Shown piece by piece: positions 27,042 to 35,295 of a DNA stretch of 40,291 nt (positions within the stretch are counted from its first letter, which is position 1; each line of letters begins with the position of its first letter). The stretch spans positions 1-40,291 of the forward strand of contig PKTE01000287.1 in assembly GCA_002869335.1 (NCBI GenBank). The letters are read 5' to 3'. The translations under genes and the position numbers were made by a program. The DNA comes from Salinivirgaceae bacterium. Its GTDB lineage: Bacteria > Bacteroidota > Bacteroidia > Bacteroidales > Salinivirgaceae. The notes below the pieces were generated by a model. It saw only the letters and a list, made by a program, of their open reading frames with translations, was not told the origin of the DNA and searched no databases.

Positions 27042-27083
27042 AGAAGACAGATTTTTTAATTACACTTCTGACTTCTGTCTTCT
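27042..27083. repeat. Hairpin-forming repeat in the ftsW-murD gap
   Basis: A 10-bp perfect inverted repeat, AGAAGACAGA (27042-27051) and TCTGTCTTCT (27074-27083), encloses 22 bases. Adjacent ATTCTGAGAATTCAGA and TTCTGACTTCTG resemble the tracts flanking the four-helix-bundle gene. The gap from 26971 to 27144 has no gene. Confidence 0.55.
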
Positions 27084-27144
27084 TTTCTAAAAGCTCCTAA
27101 TTGTCATTTATTAATATTCTTTATTGAGTGTATTTTCAAATCGA

Positions 27145-28491
27145 CTATAGTTCTCTTACACACATTTTAAATTGATTTCCACGATCTTCATAATTATCGA
27201 ACAAATCGAAGCTTGCACATGCAGGCGACAGTAATACAACATCACCTTTACGACCCAGCAAGAATGCTTGTTTAACAGCCTCTTCCATACTATAAGTTTC
27301 GATTAGTTGAGGCACCTTATCTTTAAAATGTTCGATAATCTTAGTATTATCAGTACCAAAGCAAACAATCGCTTTTACCTTTTTAGCAACCAGCTGATCT
27401 AATTCACTATAATCATTTCCTTTATCGACTCCACCTGCAATCCACACCACATTCTTGCGCATGCTTTCAAGGGCGTACCAGGTAGAATTTATATTGGTTG
27501 CTTTGGAGTCATTAATAAACTCAACGCCACGTACAGAGATAAATGGCTCAAGTCTATGCTCAACACCGCTGAATGTTATCAGACTTTCGCGAATATTATC
27601 TTTCGATATTCTTAAAACGTCTGCAGCAATACCTGCAGCCATGCCGTTAGCTGCATTGTGTTTTCCGTCAAGTGCTAATTTTGTGTAAATCATATCAAAC
27701 GGATTATTATCTGTATTTATCATAAGTTTTTCCTTTTGTAGCCAAGCTCCCTTTTTAAGTTCTTTTTCTGTCGAGAATTGAAGCTTCCGCGCTTTGCCCT
27801 TGTTTAAGTTTTCATTTTGATTTAAAACCGGATCATCTGCACTGATTATGAGTAGGTCTTCATCAGTTTGGTTTTGTGTGATTCGGAATTTTGATGCTAT
27901 ATAGTTTTCAAATTTGTTATCGTACCTATCCAGGTGGTCTGGTGTAATATTAAGCAGCATAGCAATGTTGCACCTAAAAGTGTACATGCCATCTAATTGG
28001 AAACTACTCAATTCAATTACATAATAATCAAAGTCTTCAAGTGCTACCTGACGTGCAAAACTATATCCTACGTTACCAGCTAAACCAACATTAAGCCCTG
28101 CGTTTTTTAGCATATGATATGTCCACATGGTTGTGGTTGTTTTACCATTACTCCCAGTAATGCCAATTATAAATGCTTTTGTATAGCGACCTGCGAATTC
28201 GATTTCTGAAACGATCTCAATTCCACTTTCTTTAGCCTTTTGTATAATCGGTACATTATCTGGAATGCCCGGACTTTTTACTATAATTTGAGCATTTAAA
28301 ATCTTTGATTCAGTATGTTGTTTCTCTTCCCAATCTATTTTATACTTATTAAGTTCTTTTTTGTATTTCTCTTTTATCTCACCCTTATCAGAAACCCATA
28401 CATCAAAACCTATGGATTGCGCCAAAATAGCACTACCAACGCCGCTTTCGCCCGCTCCCAAAATAGCTATATGTTTTCCAGATTCTGACAT
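27145..28491 (-). CDS. murD: UDP-N-acetylmuramoyl-L-alanine--D-glutamate ligase MurD
   Basis: Cytosolic ATP-dependent Mur ligase of 448 aa adding D-glutamate to UDP-MurNAc-L-Ala. The N-terminal domain begins IAILGAGESGVGSAILAQ; the ATP loop is GITGSNGKTTTTMWTYHML (about residue 112); the motif LNITPDHLDRYDN and, in the C-terminal domain, FINDSKATNINSTWYALES and WIAGGVDKGNDYSEL are all typical of MurD. Length is normal. It lies 3 bases after the mraY C-terminal fragment and is followed by a 174-base gap before ftsW, the longest gap inside the core cluster. Ends in TAG. Confidence 0.98.
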   Translation of the reverse strand: MSESGKHIAILGAGESGVGSAILAQSIGFDVWVSDKGEIKEKYKKELNKYKIDWEEKQHTESKILNAQIIVKSPGIPDNVPIIQKAKESGIEIVSEIEFAGRYTKAFIIGITGSNGKTTTTMWTYHMLKNAGLNVGLAGNVGYSFARQVALEDFDYYVIELSSFQLDGMYTFRCNIAMLLNITPDHLDRYDNKFENYIASKFRITQNQTDEDLLIISADDPVLNQNENLNKGKARKLQFSTEKELKKGAWLQKEKLMINTDNNPFDMIYTKLALDGKHNAANGMAAGIAADVLRISKDNIRESLITFSGVEHRLEPFISVRGVEFINDSKATNINSTWYALESMRKNVVWIAGGVDKGNDYSELDQLVAKKVKAIVCFGTDNTKIIEHFKDKVPQLIETYSMEEAVKQAFLLGRKGDVVLLSPACASFDLFDNYEDRGNQFKMCVREL

Positions 28492-28494
28492 TGA

Positions 28495-29019
28495 TTATCT
28501 GATCTTTAATGTTAAAATCGTAATTACAGCAAGCAATAACCCTATTATCCAAAAACGGGTCACAATCTTTGCTTCAGGGAGCCCTGATTTTTGATAATGA
28601 TGATGTAAAGGGGCCATTTTAAAAATACGCCTACCTTCTCCAAATTTCCTTTTAGTATATTTAAAATAAGATACTTGCAATATCACAGAGATGTTTTCTA
28701 CAAGAAATACTCCGGCTAATATCGGGATCAATAATTCTTTGCGAATCACAATGGCAAATACTGCGATAATTCCACCAATAGTTAAACTACCGGTATCGCC
28801 CATAAACACCTGTGCCGGATATGAGTTATACCATAAAAACCCAATAGTAGCGCCAATAAATGCGCTCATAAACACTACCAATTCTCCGGAAAATGGTATG
28901 TAATAAATATTCAGATAATCAGAGTAAATTAAGTTACCAGAAAGGTATGCCAAAACGCCCAGGGTTACACCCATTATGGCACTCGTTCCAGTGGCTAATC
29001 CATCCAGACCATCAGTCAT
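28495..29019 (-). CDS. mraY: MraY C-terminal part, after an in-frame TAA
   Basis: This 174-aa frame is the C-terminal part of phospho-N-acetylmuramoyl-pentapeptide transferase. It opens inside the active-site motif with [15 protein letters not shown] (the catalytic Asp pair of TDGxDG) and contains the conserved [18 protein letters not shown] and the histidine motif [11 protein letters not shown] near the end, plus four or five membrane helices. The four codons between the stop and this ATG read NGAN in the same frame, joining exactly to the N-terminal part at 29032-29739. The full frame is 415 codons, the usual MraY length in the phylum. Re-initiation at this ATG would give a second fragment starting in the middle of the active-site region. 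Confidence 0.9.
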   Translation of the reverse strand: MTDGLDGLATGTSAIMGVTLGVLAYLSGNLIYSDYLNIYYIPFSGELVVFMSAFIGATIGFLWYNSYPAQVFMGDTGSLTIGGIIAVFAIVIRKELLIPILAGVFLVENISVILQVSYFKYTKRKFGEGRRIFKMAPLHHHYQKSGLPEAKIVTRFWIIGLLLAVITILTLKIR

Positions 29020-29031
29020 ATTAGCACCATT

Positions 29032-29739
29032 TTATACGGCAGCAATAATAAAAATGGTTACAATAATAAAGAAAATCCAACCAAATCCCTGTGCAGTTTT
29101 TTCATTAAAAAACAATTTAAAGAAGCTGGAATAATCACCATCGTTACCCTTAAAGAATGGGATATTAGTCTTAGTTGCCTTTTTATCCAGGTTAGCCTGA
29201 TTTCCAACAAGTTGTCCACCATCCTCAACCACTTCAATATTCATATTTGCTTTGGCTGTTTGCTCTCTCACAAGTACATCGGGATGCAACCACATAACCA
29301 GTCCAACAATTAACCCAAGGGTTATTTGACCAAGCAATTTAAATTTACCCGCCAATCCTTTTTTATCTTTTTTAAATACTTTGATATAATCATCGATAAA
29401 ACCAATTGTACCCAACCAAACAGTAGTTACCAACATGAGAATAACATAGATGTTATGCAACTTGGCAAAAAGTAAAGTTGGAATTAATATCGATCCAATT
29501 ATGATAAGTCCACCCATAGTTGGGGTACCTTTTTTCTGAAGTTGTCCTTCCAAACCGAGATCACGAACTGTTTCACCAATCTGCTTTATTTGCAAAAACC
29601 GAATTAATCTTTTTCCATACAACATTGAAATAATCAAAGAAGTAATAATGGCCATCGCGGAACGGAAAGAAATGTATTGAAACACTCCTGCGCCCGGAAA
29701 ATCAATCTCTTGCAAATAATCAAATAGGTAGTATAGCAT
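29032..29739 (-). CDS. mraY: MraY N-terminal part, ended by an in-frame TAA
   Basis: MraY makes lipid I from UDP-MurNAc-pentapeptide and undecaprenyl phosphate at the cytoplasmic membrane and is essential. This 235-aa frame holds the first helices and the conserved KKGTPTMGGLIIIGSI and WLGTIGFIDDYIKVFKKDKKGLAGKFKL segments, the second containing catalytic Asp residues. It also has the long periplasmic insertion seen in Bacteroidota MraY (about residues 155-205). It stops at TAA 29032-29034 in AAV[15 protein letters not shown], where other MraY proteins have Ser before Asn, so TCA to TAA is the simplest change. The frame continues unbroken to 28495. It follows murE after 6 bases. Confidence 0.92.
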   Translation of the reverse strand: MLYYLFDYLQEIDFPGAGVFQYISFRSAMAIITSLIISMLYGKRLIRFLQIKQIGETVRDLGLEGQLQKKGTPTMGGLIIIGSILIPTLLFAKLHNIYVILMLVTTVWLGTIGFIDDYIKVFKKDKKGLAGKFKLLGQITLGLIVGLVMWLHPDVLVREQTAKANMNIEVVEDGGQLVGNQANLDKKATKTNIPFFKGNDGDYSSFFKLFFNEKTAQGFGWIFFIIVTIFIIAAV

Positions 29740-29745
29740 ACTGTA

Positions 29746-31197
29746 TTATTTTAAATATTTTTTTAAAATTTCTTTATCGTCAAAATGACTACGCACACCC
29801 TTAACCTCCTGATAAGTTTCATGGCCTTTACCAGCAACCAATATTATATCGTTTGGAAAGGCAAGACTACAAGCCACTTTTATTGCTTCTTCACGAGACT
29901 CAATAGTGAACTCTTTTCCTTTGAAATCAGCAGGAATTCCGGCTTTCATATCATTTATAATATCAACGGGCTCCTCATTTCGCGGATTATCTGAGGTGAA
30001 AACTACTGTATCGGCATACTTGCAAGCTTTTTCTGCCATAATTGGACGCTTGGTTTTATCACGGTTCCCACCTGCTCCAATTACCACAATCACCTGCTCT
30101 TTGCCTGTGCGTATATCATCAATGGTAGATAATACATTTTCAACAGCATCCGGCGTATGAGCGTAATCTACAATAGCATGTACTTGCTCTTTTGATACAA
30201 CATGCTCAAATCTACCTCTAACGGGTTTCTGCTTGCTCAAAACAGCTAATAATTCATATTCCTCATCAAAAAATTGAGATGCAGTAGCATAAACTGCCAG
30301 TAGATTATAAGCGTTAAATTCACCTGTTAGCATAGTCCACATTTCTAATCCGTTAAATTCCAGCTCCATTCCACCCATCTCTTTTTTAGTAAGCTTTGCT
30401 TTAAAATCAGCTGGTCGTTTTAGAGCATAGCTAATTTTCTGAGCTTTCGAATTTTGAACCATAATAGTTCCGTTCTTATCATCGCTATTATAAATGGCAA
30501 AAGCATCTTTCGACAAGCCTGTGAAAAAAGCTTGTTTAGCCTCAATATAGTTTTTGAAAGTATTGTGATAATCTAGGTGATCTTGAGTAATATTGGTAAA
30601 AATCCCCGCATCAAAATCAATATAGTTTACACGTTTTTGATCTATAGCATGAGAACTTACTTCCATAAAGCAAAATTCACAACCAGCCTTTCGCATATTC
30701 GCCATTACTTTTTGAATACTTAAAGGGTCAGGTGTAGTGTGAGTAGCTTCAATTTCTTCACCATCAATTAATATTTTAACGGTAGAAAACAGACCACATG
30801 GAAATCCTAATTCATAAAATACATTATAAAGCATCGTGGCTGTAGTCGTTTTCCCATTTGTACCAGTCACACCAACTACTTTCATAGTGCCTGATGGGTG
30901 ATCGTACCAGCGATCTGCAATATAGGCCAAAGCATCTCGCGTATCTTCAACTTTAACTACAGTAACAGTATCGGCAACATTTTCCAGTATCTGTTCGCAA
31001 ATAACTGTTTTTGCACCTAGTTCAATCGCTTTAGGAATGAATTTATGTCCATCGGCCTGCTCACCTGGAATAGCAACAAATAAGTCTCCTGATTTTACTT
31101 CACGTGAATCAAATTGAATAGCAATAATATTCTCCTTTTCATTACCCTGAACAAGTTGATAATCGTAGCCTGCTAATATATCTGTTAATTGCTTCAT
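29746..31197 (-). CDS. murE: UDP-MurNAc-L-Ala-D-Glu--meso-diaminopimelate ligase MurE
   Basis: Cytosolic ATP-dependent Mur ligase of 483 aa adding the third stem-peptide residue. The UDP-binding N-terminal domain has IQFDSREVKSGDLFVAIPG; the ATP loop is GVTGTNGKTTTATMLYN (about 110); the substrate-binding THTTPDPLSIQKVM and the C-terminal DYAHTPDAVENVL and VIGAGGNRDKTKRP follow. The amino-acid-selecting motif is DNPR (FTSDNPRNEEP), the form linked with meso-diaminopimelate, so the cell wall is predicted to be the DAP type. Its ATG overlaps the TAA of ftsI (TAATG), indicating translational coupling. Confidence 0.98.
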   Translation of the reverse strand: MKQLTDILAGYDYQLVQGNEKENIIAIQFDSREVKSGDLFVAIPGEQADGHKFIPKAIELGAKTVICEQILENVADTVTVVKVEDTRDALAYIADRWYDHPSGTMKVVGVTGTNGKTTTATMLYNVFYELGFPCGLFSTVKILIDGEEIEATHTTPDPLSIQKVMANMRKAGCEFCFMEVSSHAIDQKRVNYIDFDAGIFTNITQDHLDYHNTFKNYIEAKQAFFTGLSKDAFAIYNSDDKNGTIMVQNSKAQKISYALKRPADFKAKLTKKEMGGMELEFNGLEMWTMLTGEFNAYNLLAVYATASQFFDEEYELLAVLSKQKPVRGRFEHVVSKEQVHAIVDYAHTPDAVENVLSTIDDIRTGKEQVIVVIGAGGNRDKTKRPIMAEKACKYADTVVFTSDNPRNEEPVDIINDMKAGIPADFKGKEFTIESREEAIKVACSLAFPNDIILVAGKGHETYQEVKGVRSHFDDKEILKKYLK

Positions 31198-33320
31198 TAG
31201 AAGTTATTTGATAATGTCAATACTATATTTTGCCCTTTACGAAATGGATCATTCGCCCTTAAACTTTGGTTAGTTATAATTCCATAGCCATTGAATTTCA
31301 CTTTTAAACCTGAATTTTCTAAAATTGGTAACGCATCCTTCAAGCCCATCCCCACAACATTGGGAACAATATTTTTACGAATCAAACGATTCTCAAATTT
31401 CACATTTTCACCTGTACGAGTAGTTACAACCCATGAAGTCCCATGACTTTCATCCAAAATTGGAATATTAAACTCCTTCAAAATGTAGCTTAAGTCTTTA
31501 CCATTTCCTGAAAAGGAATAAGGAATAAGTTCATCTACCTCAGCTTTAACCTGATCTAATGGCGTATGCATCTCATGGCGAGTAGCATATACCTTATCGG
31601 CAATTTCTCTAAAGACAGGACCTGCCACAGCATTACCATAATACTGACTATTAGATGGTTCGTTCACCACTACAATGCAAGAATAGCGTGGATTCTCAGC
31701 TGGGAAATAGCCCACAAAAGAGGCCTGATAACTCACTCTTGATTGATATTTATAACCGTATTTCTTATTGGCAATCTGAGCAGTACCAGTTTTACCTGCA
31801 ATTCTATAATTCAGGTTTGCTAAATTTCGAGCTGTCCCATTTTCAACCACACCCTCAAGCATCATATGCGCTTTTTTAATAGTTGAAGGTGAGGCAATTT
31901 TTCTATCAATTATTTCAGGATAAAAACGTTTTACAATTTTTCCGTGGTTCTGAATAGCTTTTATTAAGCGCGGGCGTACCATTTTACCGTCATTGGCAAC
32001 TGCATTGTAAAACATCAGTGTTTGTAATGGTGTCATCTGAAGCTCGTATCCATAAGACATTTGAGGAAGTGATATTCCGCTCCAAAATTTATCACCAGGA
32101 TATTTTATATATGGTTTCGCCTCACCGGGAATGGATATCCCCGTCTTTTCATTAAGGTGCATACCATATAATTTTTCGACGAACTCTTTTTCTTTACCGC
32201 TATAGTATTTTGTTGCTACTATAGACATCCCTACATTGGATGAATACTCAAACACTTGCTGTACTGATATTTTGCCATACCCACCTCTCTTGGAATCTCG
32301 TACTTTATGGTCATGGTACTGAACTATCCCATCTCCCGTATCTATGCTATCATTTAAATCTATATATCCATCCTCCATTGCGACCATCAATACCGGCAAC
32401 TTAAATGTACTACCAGGCTCTGTTTTTTCACCCACTGCAAAATTGAAAGACTCATAATAATTGTTATTATCATCTCTCTTTAAGTTGCTCATAGCAAGGA
32501 TCTCCCCTGTTTTCACCTCCATAAGAACAGCTGTTCCATGGCTGGCATTGTGTTTTTGGAGTGTACTCAATAAAGCATTATGAGCAACATCCTGAATGTT
32601 TATATCAATGGTAGAAATTACATCCATTCCATTAACGGGATCACTGGTAGCATCATCGCTAATAGGTTTCCAATAGTTTCCAACAATACGCTGCTCAATC
32701 CGCTTGCCGGGAACACCTGCTAAAATACTATCAAATGCAGCCTCAATACCAACTCCCATTACGTCTTCACCTGGAAAGGTGTATCCAATAGTACGGCTGG
32801 CCATTTGCCCGAATGGTTTTTTCCGCTCATTTTTAGAAAGCACGATTAATCCACCTTTATACTGGCCTCGTCTGAATATTGGAAACTGCTGAAGCTGCTT
32901 TAATTCACTATGGGTAACATTTCTTTGAATCAAGTAATAACGTTCTTTACGATATCGGGCTCCAAGTAGATTTTGCTTGTAATCATTGGCAGACTTATCT
33001 TTAAAAAGGTTAGATAATGCACGTGCCAAAGAATCCACTTTACTATTAAAAACTTCTGAGGTTAATGCTTCCGTAACCAGATCCATGCGTATTTCATATT
33101 CTGGAACTGAACTAGCCAACAAACGACCATCTCTAGCTCTTATATCGCCACGTGTAGGCACCATAATGCGCTCCCTAAAATTGTTATTTTCGTGCTGAAT
33201 CCACTTTTCGGCCTGCATAAACTGTATATTCACAATAGCGACAATAATGACTATTGCCACAATAACTACTGCAGAATACACAAATCCAATTCGACCAATT
33301 ATTTCACCTCTGATACTCAT
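31197..33320 (-). CDS. ftsI: Penicillin-binding protein / division transpeptidase FtsI
   Basis: Septal class B penicillin-binding protein of 707 aa, the D,D-transpeptidase partner of FtsW. An N-terminal membrane helix (FVYSAVVIVAIVIIVAIVNI) precedes the pedestal domain with IMVPTRGDIRARDGRLLASS. The transpeptidase domain has STFK (in TEPGSTFKLPVLM), SSN (EYSSNVGMS) and KTGTAQ. A C-terminal PASTA domain (NIVPNVVGMGLKDALPILENSG...) is present, as in other Bacteroidota FtsI. The ATG overlaps the TGA of the FtsL-like gene upstream, and its TAA overlaps the murE ATG. Confidence 0.97.
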   Translation of the reverse strand: MSIRGEIIGRIGFVYSAVVIVAIVIIVAIVNIQFMQAEKWIQHENNNFRERIMVPTRGDIRARDGRLLASSVPEYEIRMDLVTEALTSEVFNSKVDSLARALSNLFKDKSANDYKQNLLGARYRKERYYLIQRNVTHSELKQLQQFPIFRRGQYKGGLIVLSKNERKKPFGQMASRTIGYTFPGEDVMGVGIEAAFDSILAGVPGKRIEQRIVGNYWKPISDDATSDPVNGMDVISTIDINIQDVAHNALLSTLQKHNASHGTAVLMEVKTGEILAMSNLKRDDNNNYYESFNFAVGEKTEPGSTFKLPVLMVAMEDGYIDLNDSIDTGDGIVQYHDHKVRDSKRGGYGKISVQQVFEYSSNVGMSIVATKYYSGKEKEFVEKLYGMHLNEKTGISIPGEAKPYIKYPGDKFWSGISLPQMSYGYELQMTPLQTLMFYNAVANDGKMVRPRLIKAIQNHGKIVKRFYPEIIDRKIASPSTIKKAHMMLEGVVENGTARNLANLNYRIAGKTGTAQIANKKYGYKYQSRVSYQASFVGYFPAENPRYSCIVVVNEPSNSQYYGNAVAGPVFREIADKVYATRHEMHTPLDQVKAEVDELIPYSFSGNGKDLSYILKEFNIPILDESHGTSWVVTTRTGENVKFENRLIRKNIVPNVVGMGLKDALPILENSGLKVKFNGYGIITNQSLRANDPFRKGQNIVLTLSNNF

Positions 33321-33715
33321 TCAAATTCCTCTTTATCAGCTATTATTTTTATAGGTGGTTCACGCGATTCTATCAAATCCAAATTCTTTTCCTGAAGTAA
33401 TCTGGCTACTTCACTCTGATTACTTTGCTGCATCAATTCTGATGATGTAGCAATGGCTTCGGGTTGTAATTTTTTCAGATCCTGCTCTAATCTTTTCGTC
33501 TCTCTTACTAATTTTTCAGCATGATAACTATTCCCGATATAAATGATTCCTAGAAAAGCTAAAAAGAAAATAAATGGTAATTGAGCCACGAAGAAATCAT
33601 TGGTTAGAATAGATCCATCCACGATATCTTTTAAAATATTTCGTTTTGAAGTTTTGCGTTTCGGACGCCCTTCAAAATCATCAAACTCCTGATATTCAGC
33701 TTGCTTATCTTCCAT
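33317..33715 (-). CDS. FtsL-like divisome protein
   Basis: Bitopic protein of 132 aa in the ftsL position between rsmH and ftsI. A basic cytosolic N-terminus of about 45 residues (GRPKRKTSKRNILKDI) is followed by one membrane helix (LPFIFFLAFLGIIYIGNSY) and a periplasmic coiled coil (AEKLVRETKRLEQDLKKLQPEA...SELMQQ). This is the FtsL layout and matches the FtsL-like family annotated in Bacteroidota dcw clusters, although sequence similarity to proteobacterial FtsL is minimal. The role in recruiting FtsW/FtsI is inferred from position. It begins immediately after the rsmH stop, and its TGA overlaps the ftsI ATG. Confidence 0.85.
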   Translation of the reverse strand: MEDKQAEYQEFDDFEGRPKRKTSKRNILKDIVDGSILTNDFFVAQLPFIFFLAFLGIIYIGNSYHAEKLVRETKRLEQDLKKLQPEAIATSSELMQQSNQSEVARLLQEKNLDLIESREPPIKIIADKEEFE

Positions 33716-34615
33716 TTATAATTTCTCTGCAATTCTTAATTTAGCGCTCCTTGAACGAGGATTTCTTTCAATTTCCTCCTCATCCGGAATGATTACACTT
33801 CTATTTATCAACTTAAATGGAACCTGTGCATTTCCATAAAAGTCCTTTTCGATTTTCCCCTGAAAATTTCCTGATTTGAAAAAGTTTTTAACTAACCTGT
33901 CTTCTATTGAGTGATAGGTAATAATTACAAAACGCCCACCTGGCTTTAGCAATTCTAAGCCACCCAATAAAAACTCTTCTAAAGCTTGCACCTCTTTATT
34001 CACTTCCATGCGAATTGCCTGGAAAAACCTGGCCATGAATTTTGACCTTACCTTTGAAGGAAACTCAGGCTCAACCAAAGAACTTAACTCAGATGTGGTT
34101 TTTATAGGTGAATTACTCCTTGCCTTTTCTATAACATGAGCCAACTTTCGTGCATTGCGCAAATCAGCATAGGTTCTGAACAAATCTGTAAGCTCATCAA
34201 CAGCATATTCATTAATAACTTGCTTTGCCGTGAGTGATGCCTTTCTATTCATTCGCATATCTAAATCCGCTTCATATCGAAAAGAAAATCCACGTTCCGC
34301 AGCATCAAAATGGTGAAAAGAAACTCCCAAATCAGCTAAAATTCCATCGAGCTCTTCAACTTGGTGGTAACGCATAAAATGACGAATAAATCGAAAGTTG
34401 TGATGTACAAACGTAAAATTCTCGTTATCCGGAGTGTTTTCAACGGCATCATCATCCTGATCAAAGCCATACAGCATGCCATCCTTGAGTTTTTCTAAAA
34501 TAGCGCGACTATGTCCACCTCCGCCAAAGGTTGCATCAACGTACGTCCCAGACGAATCAATACGGAGACCCTCTAAACAAGCCTCCAACAAAGCCGGTGT
34601 ATGATATTGTGTCAT
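33716..34615 (-). CDS. rsmH: 16S rRNA (cytosine(1402)-N(4))-methyltransferase RsmH
   Basis: SAM-dependent methyltransferase of 299 aa (MraW family) that modifies C1402 in the ribosomal P site. Features: YHTPALLEACLEGL at the start, the SAM loop DATFGGGGHSRAILE, the FDQDDDA acidic motif, GILADLGVSFHHFDAAERGFSF, DLDMRMN and the C-terminal IITYHSIEDRLVKNFF. The length is normal. It starts within the end of mraZ (TGA of mraZ overlaps the ATG), so translation is probably coupled. Confidence 0.98.
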   Translation of the reverse strand: MTQYHTPALLEACLEGLRIDSSGTYVDATFGGGGHSRAILEKLKDGMLYGFDQDDDAVENTPDNENFTFVHHNFRFIRHFMRYHQVEELDGILADLGVSFHHFDAAERGFSFRYEADLDMRMNRKASLTAKQVINEYAVDELTDLFRTYADLRNARKLAHVIEKARSNSPIKTTSELSSLVEPEFPSKVRSKFMARFFQAIRMEVNKEVQALEEFLLGGLELLKPGGRFVIITYHSIEDRLVKNFFKSGNFQGKIEKDFYGNAQVPFKLINRSVIIPDEEEIERNPRSRSAKLRIAEKL

Positions 34616-35076
34616 TCTTCGGAATTTAAGCTACCACCTAATATCTCATTGGCCAAAGCTGCAAAATCAGTATCTCCGGAAAATATTTCCTCATACTTCT
34701 CTTTAGCCCAAATCTCAATTTTGCCATTTTGCCCTGCTAAAACAACCTCTTTTTCAACTCCTGCATAATCCAACAACCGTCGCGGAATCAATATGCGGTT
34801 ACTTGAATCTAATACTACCTCTGCAGCACCTTTTGCAAACCCTCTTAAAAAAGTATTATGTTTAGCATTGAAAGGATTAAGCTGTTTTTGCAATATCGAA
34901 TTTTGACGCTCCCACTCTTCCATAGGAAATAGCACCAAACACTTTTCAAACAAATCTTCTTTTACGACAAATTGATCCCTGTCAGATGATTTCATCTGTT
35001 TTTTAAATGCGGAAGGAAACACCAAACGCCCCTTTGCATCAGCCTTTAAATTGAATTCTCCGATAAAAGTTATCAT
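34612..35076 (-). CDS. mraZ: Division/cell wall cluster transcriptional repressor MraZ
   Basis: DNA-binding protein of 154 aa with two tandem SpoVT-AbrB-like MraZ domains. The first has GEFNLKADAKGRLVFPSAFKKQM and the second AAEVVLDSSNRILIPRRLLDYAGVEKEVVLAGQNGKIEIW. The family forms ring-shaped oligomers that bind repeated GTGGG boxes in front of their own operon. Four such boxes lie 40-74 bases upstream of this ATG, so autoregulation of the dcw cluster is strongly suggested. First gene of the cluster, overlapping rsmH by 4 bases. Confidence 0.98.
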   Translation of the reverse strand: MITFIGEFNLKADAKGRLVFPSAFKKQMKSSDRDQFVVKEDLFEKCLVLFPMEEWERQNSILQKQLNPFNAKHNTFLRGFAKGAAEVVLDSSNRILIPRRLLDYAGVEKEVVLAGQNGKIEIWAKEKYEEIFSGDTDFAALANEILGGSLNSEE

Positions 35077-35115
35077 TCTGCACAGGATTTACGAAGTAAA
35101 ATTAAATAAATATTT

Positions 35116-35150
35116 CCCACTTCCAACCACTTTTCCCCACTTTTCCCCAC
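35116..35150 (-). promoter_or_regulatory. MraZ operator: four GTGG(G/T) boxes at 10-base period
   Basis: Read on the minus strand the site is GTGGG-N5-GTGGG-N5-GTGGT-N5-GTGGG (boxes at 35146-35150, 35136-35140, 35126-35130 and 35116-35120), exactly the direct-repeat spacing described for MraZ targets. It lies between mraZ and a weak upstream -7-like box (TAACTTTC at 35175-35182), which would place the boxes at or just after the transcription start. Confidence 0.88.
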
Positions 35151-35295
35151 ATTGTTGATAACTTTTTAAAATCAGAAAGTTACCCACAGGATATAATCTA
35201 TAGGCTATATGAAATAAGAGAGCTATAGAAATGCATAATTTTTGCTAATTTTACATATTCAAAAAATGATACATAACTCATTTTAAGAAAAGAAT

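Noticed and set aside
8520-29034. TAA reassigned as a sense codon in this organism
   Set aside because: At least twenty intact genes here end in TAA at the expected family length, including closely packed ones where readthrough would run into the next gene, and the four internal positions call for different residues.
35180-35188. DnaA box or replication origin near mraZ (TTACCCACA)
   Set aside because: It is a single site with one mismatch to TTATnCACA and no cluster of boxes, dnaA or dnaN gene nearby. The adjacent GTGGG repeats are explained by MraZ.
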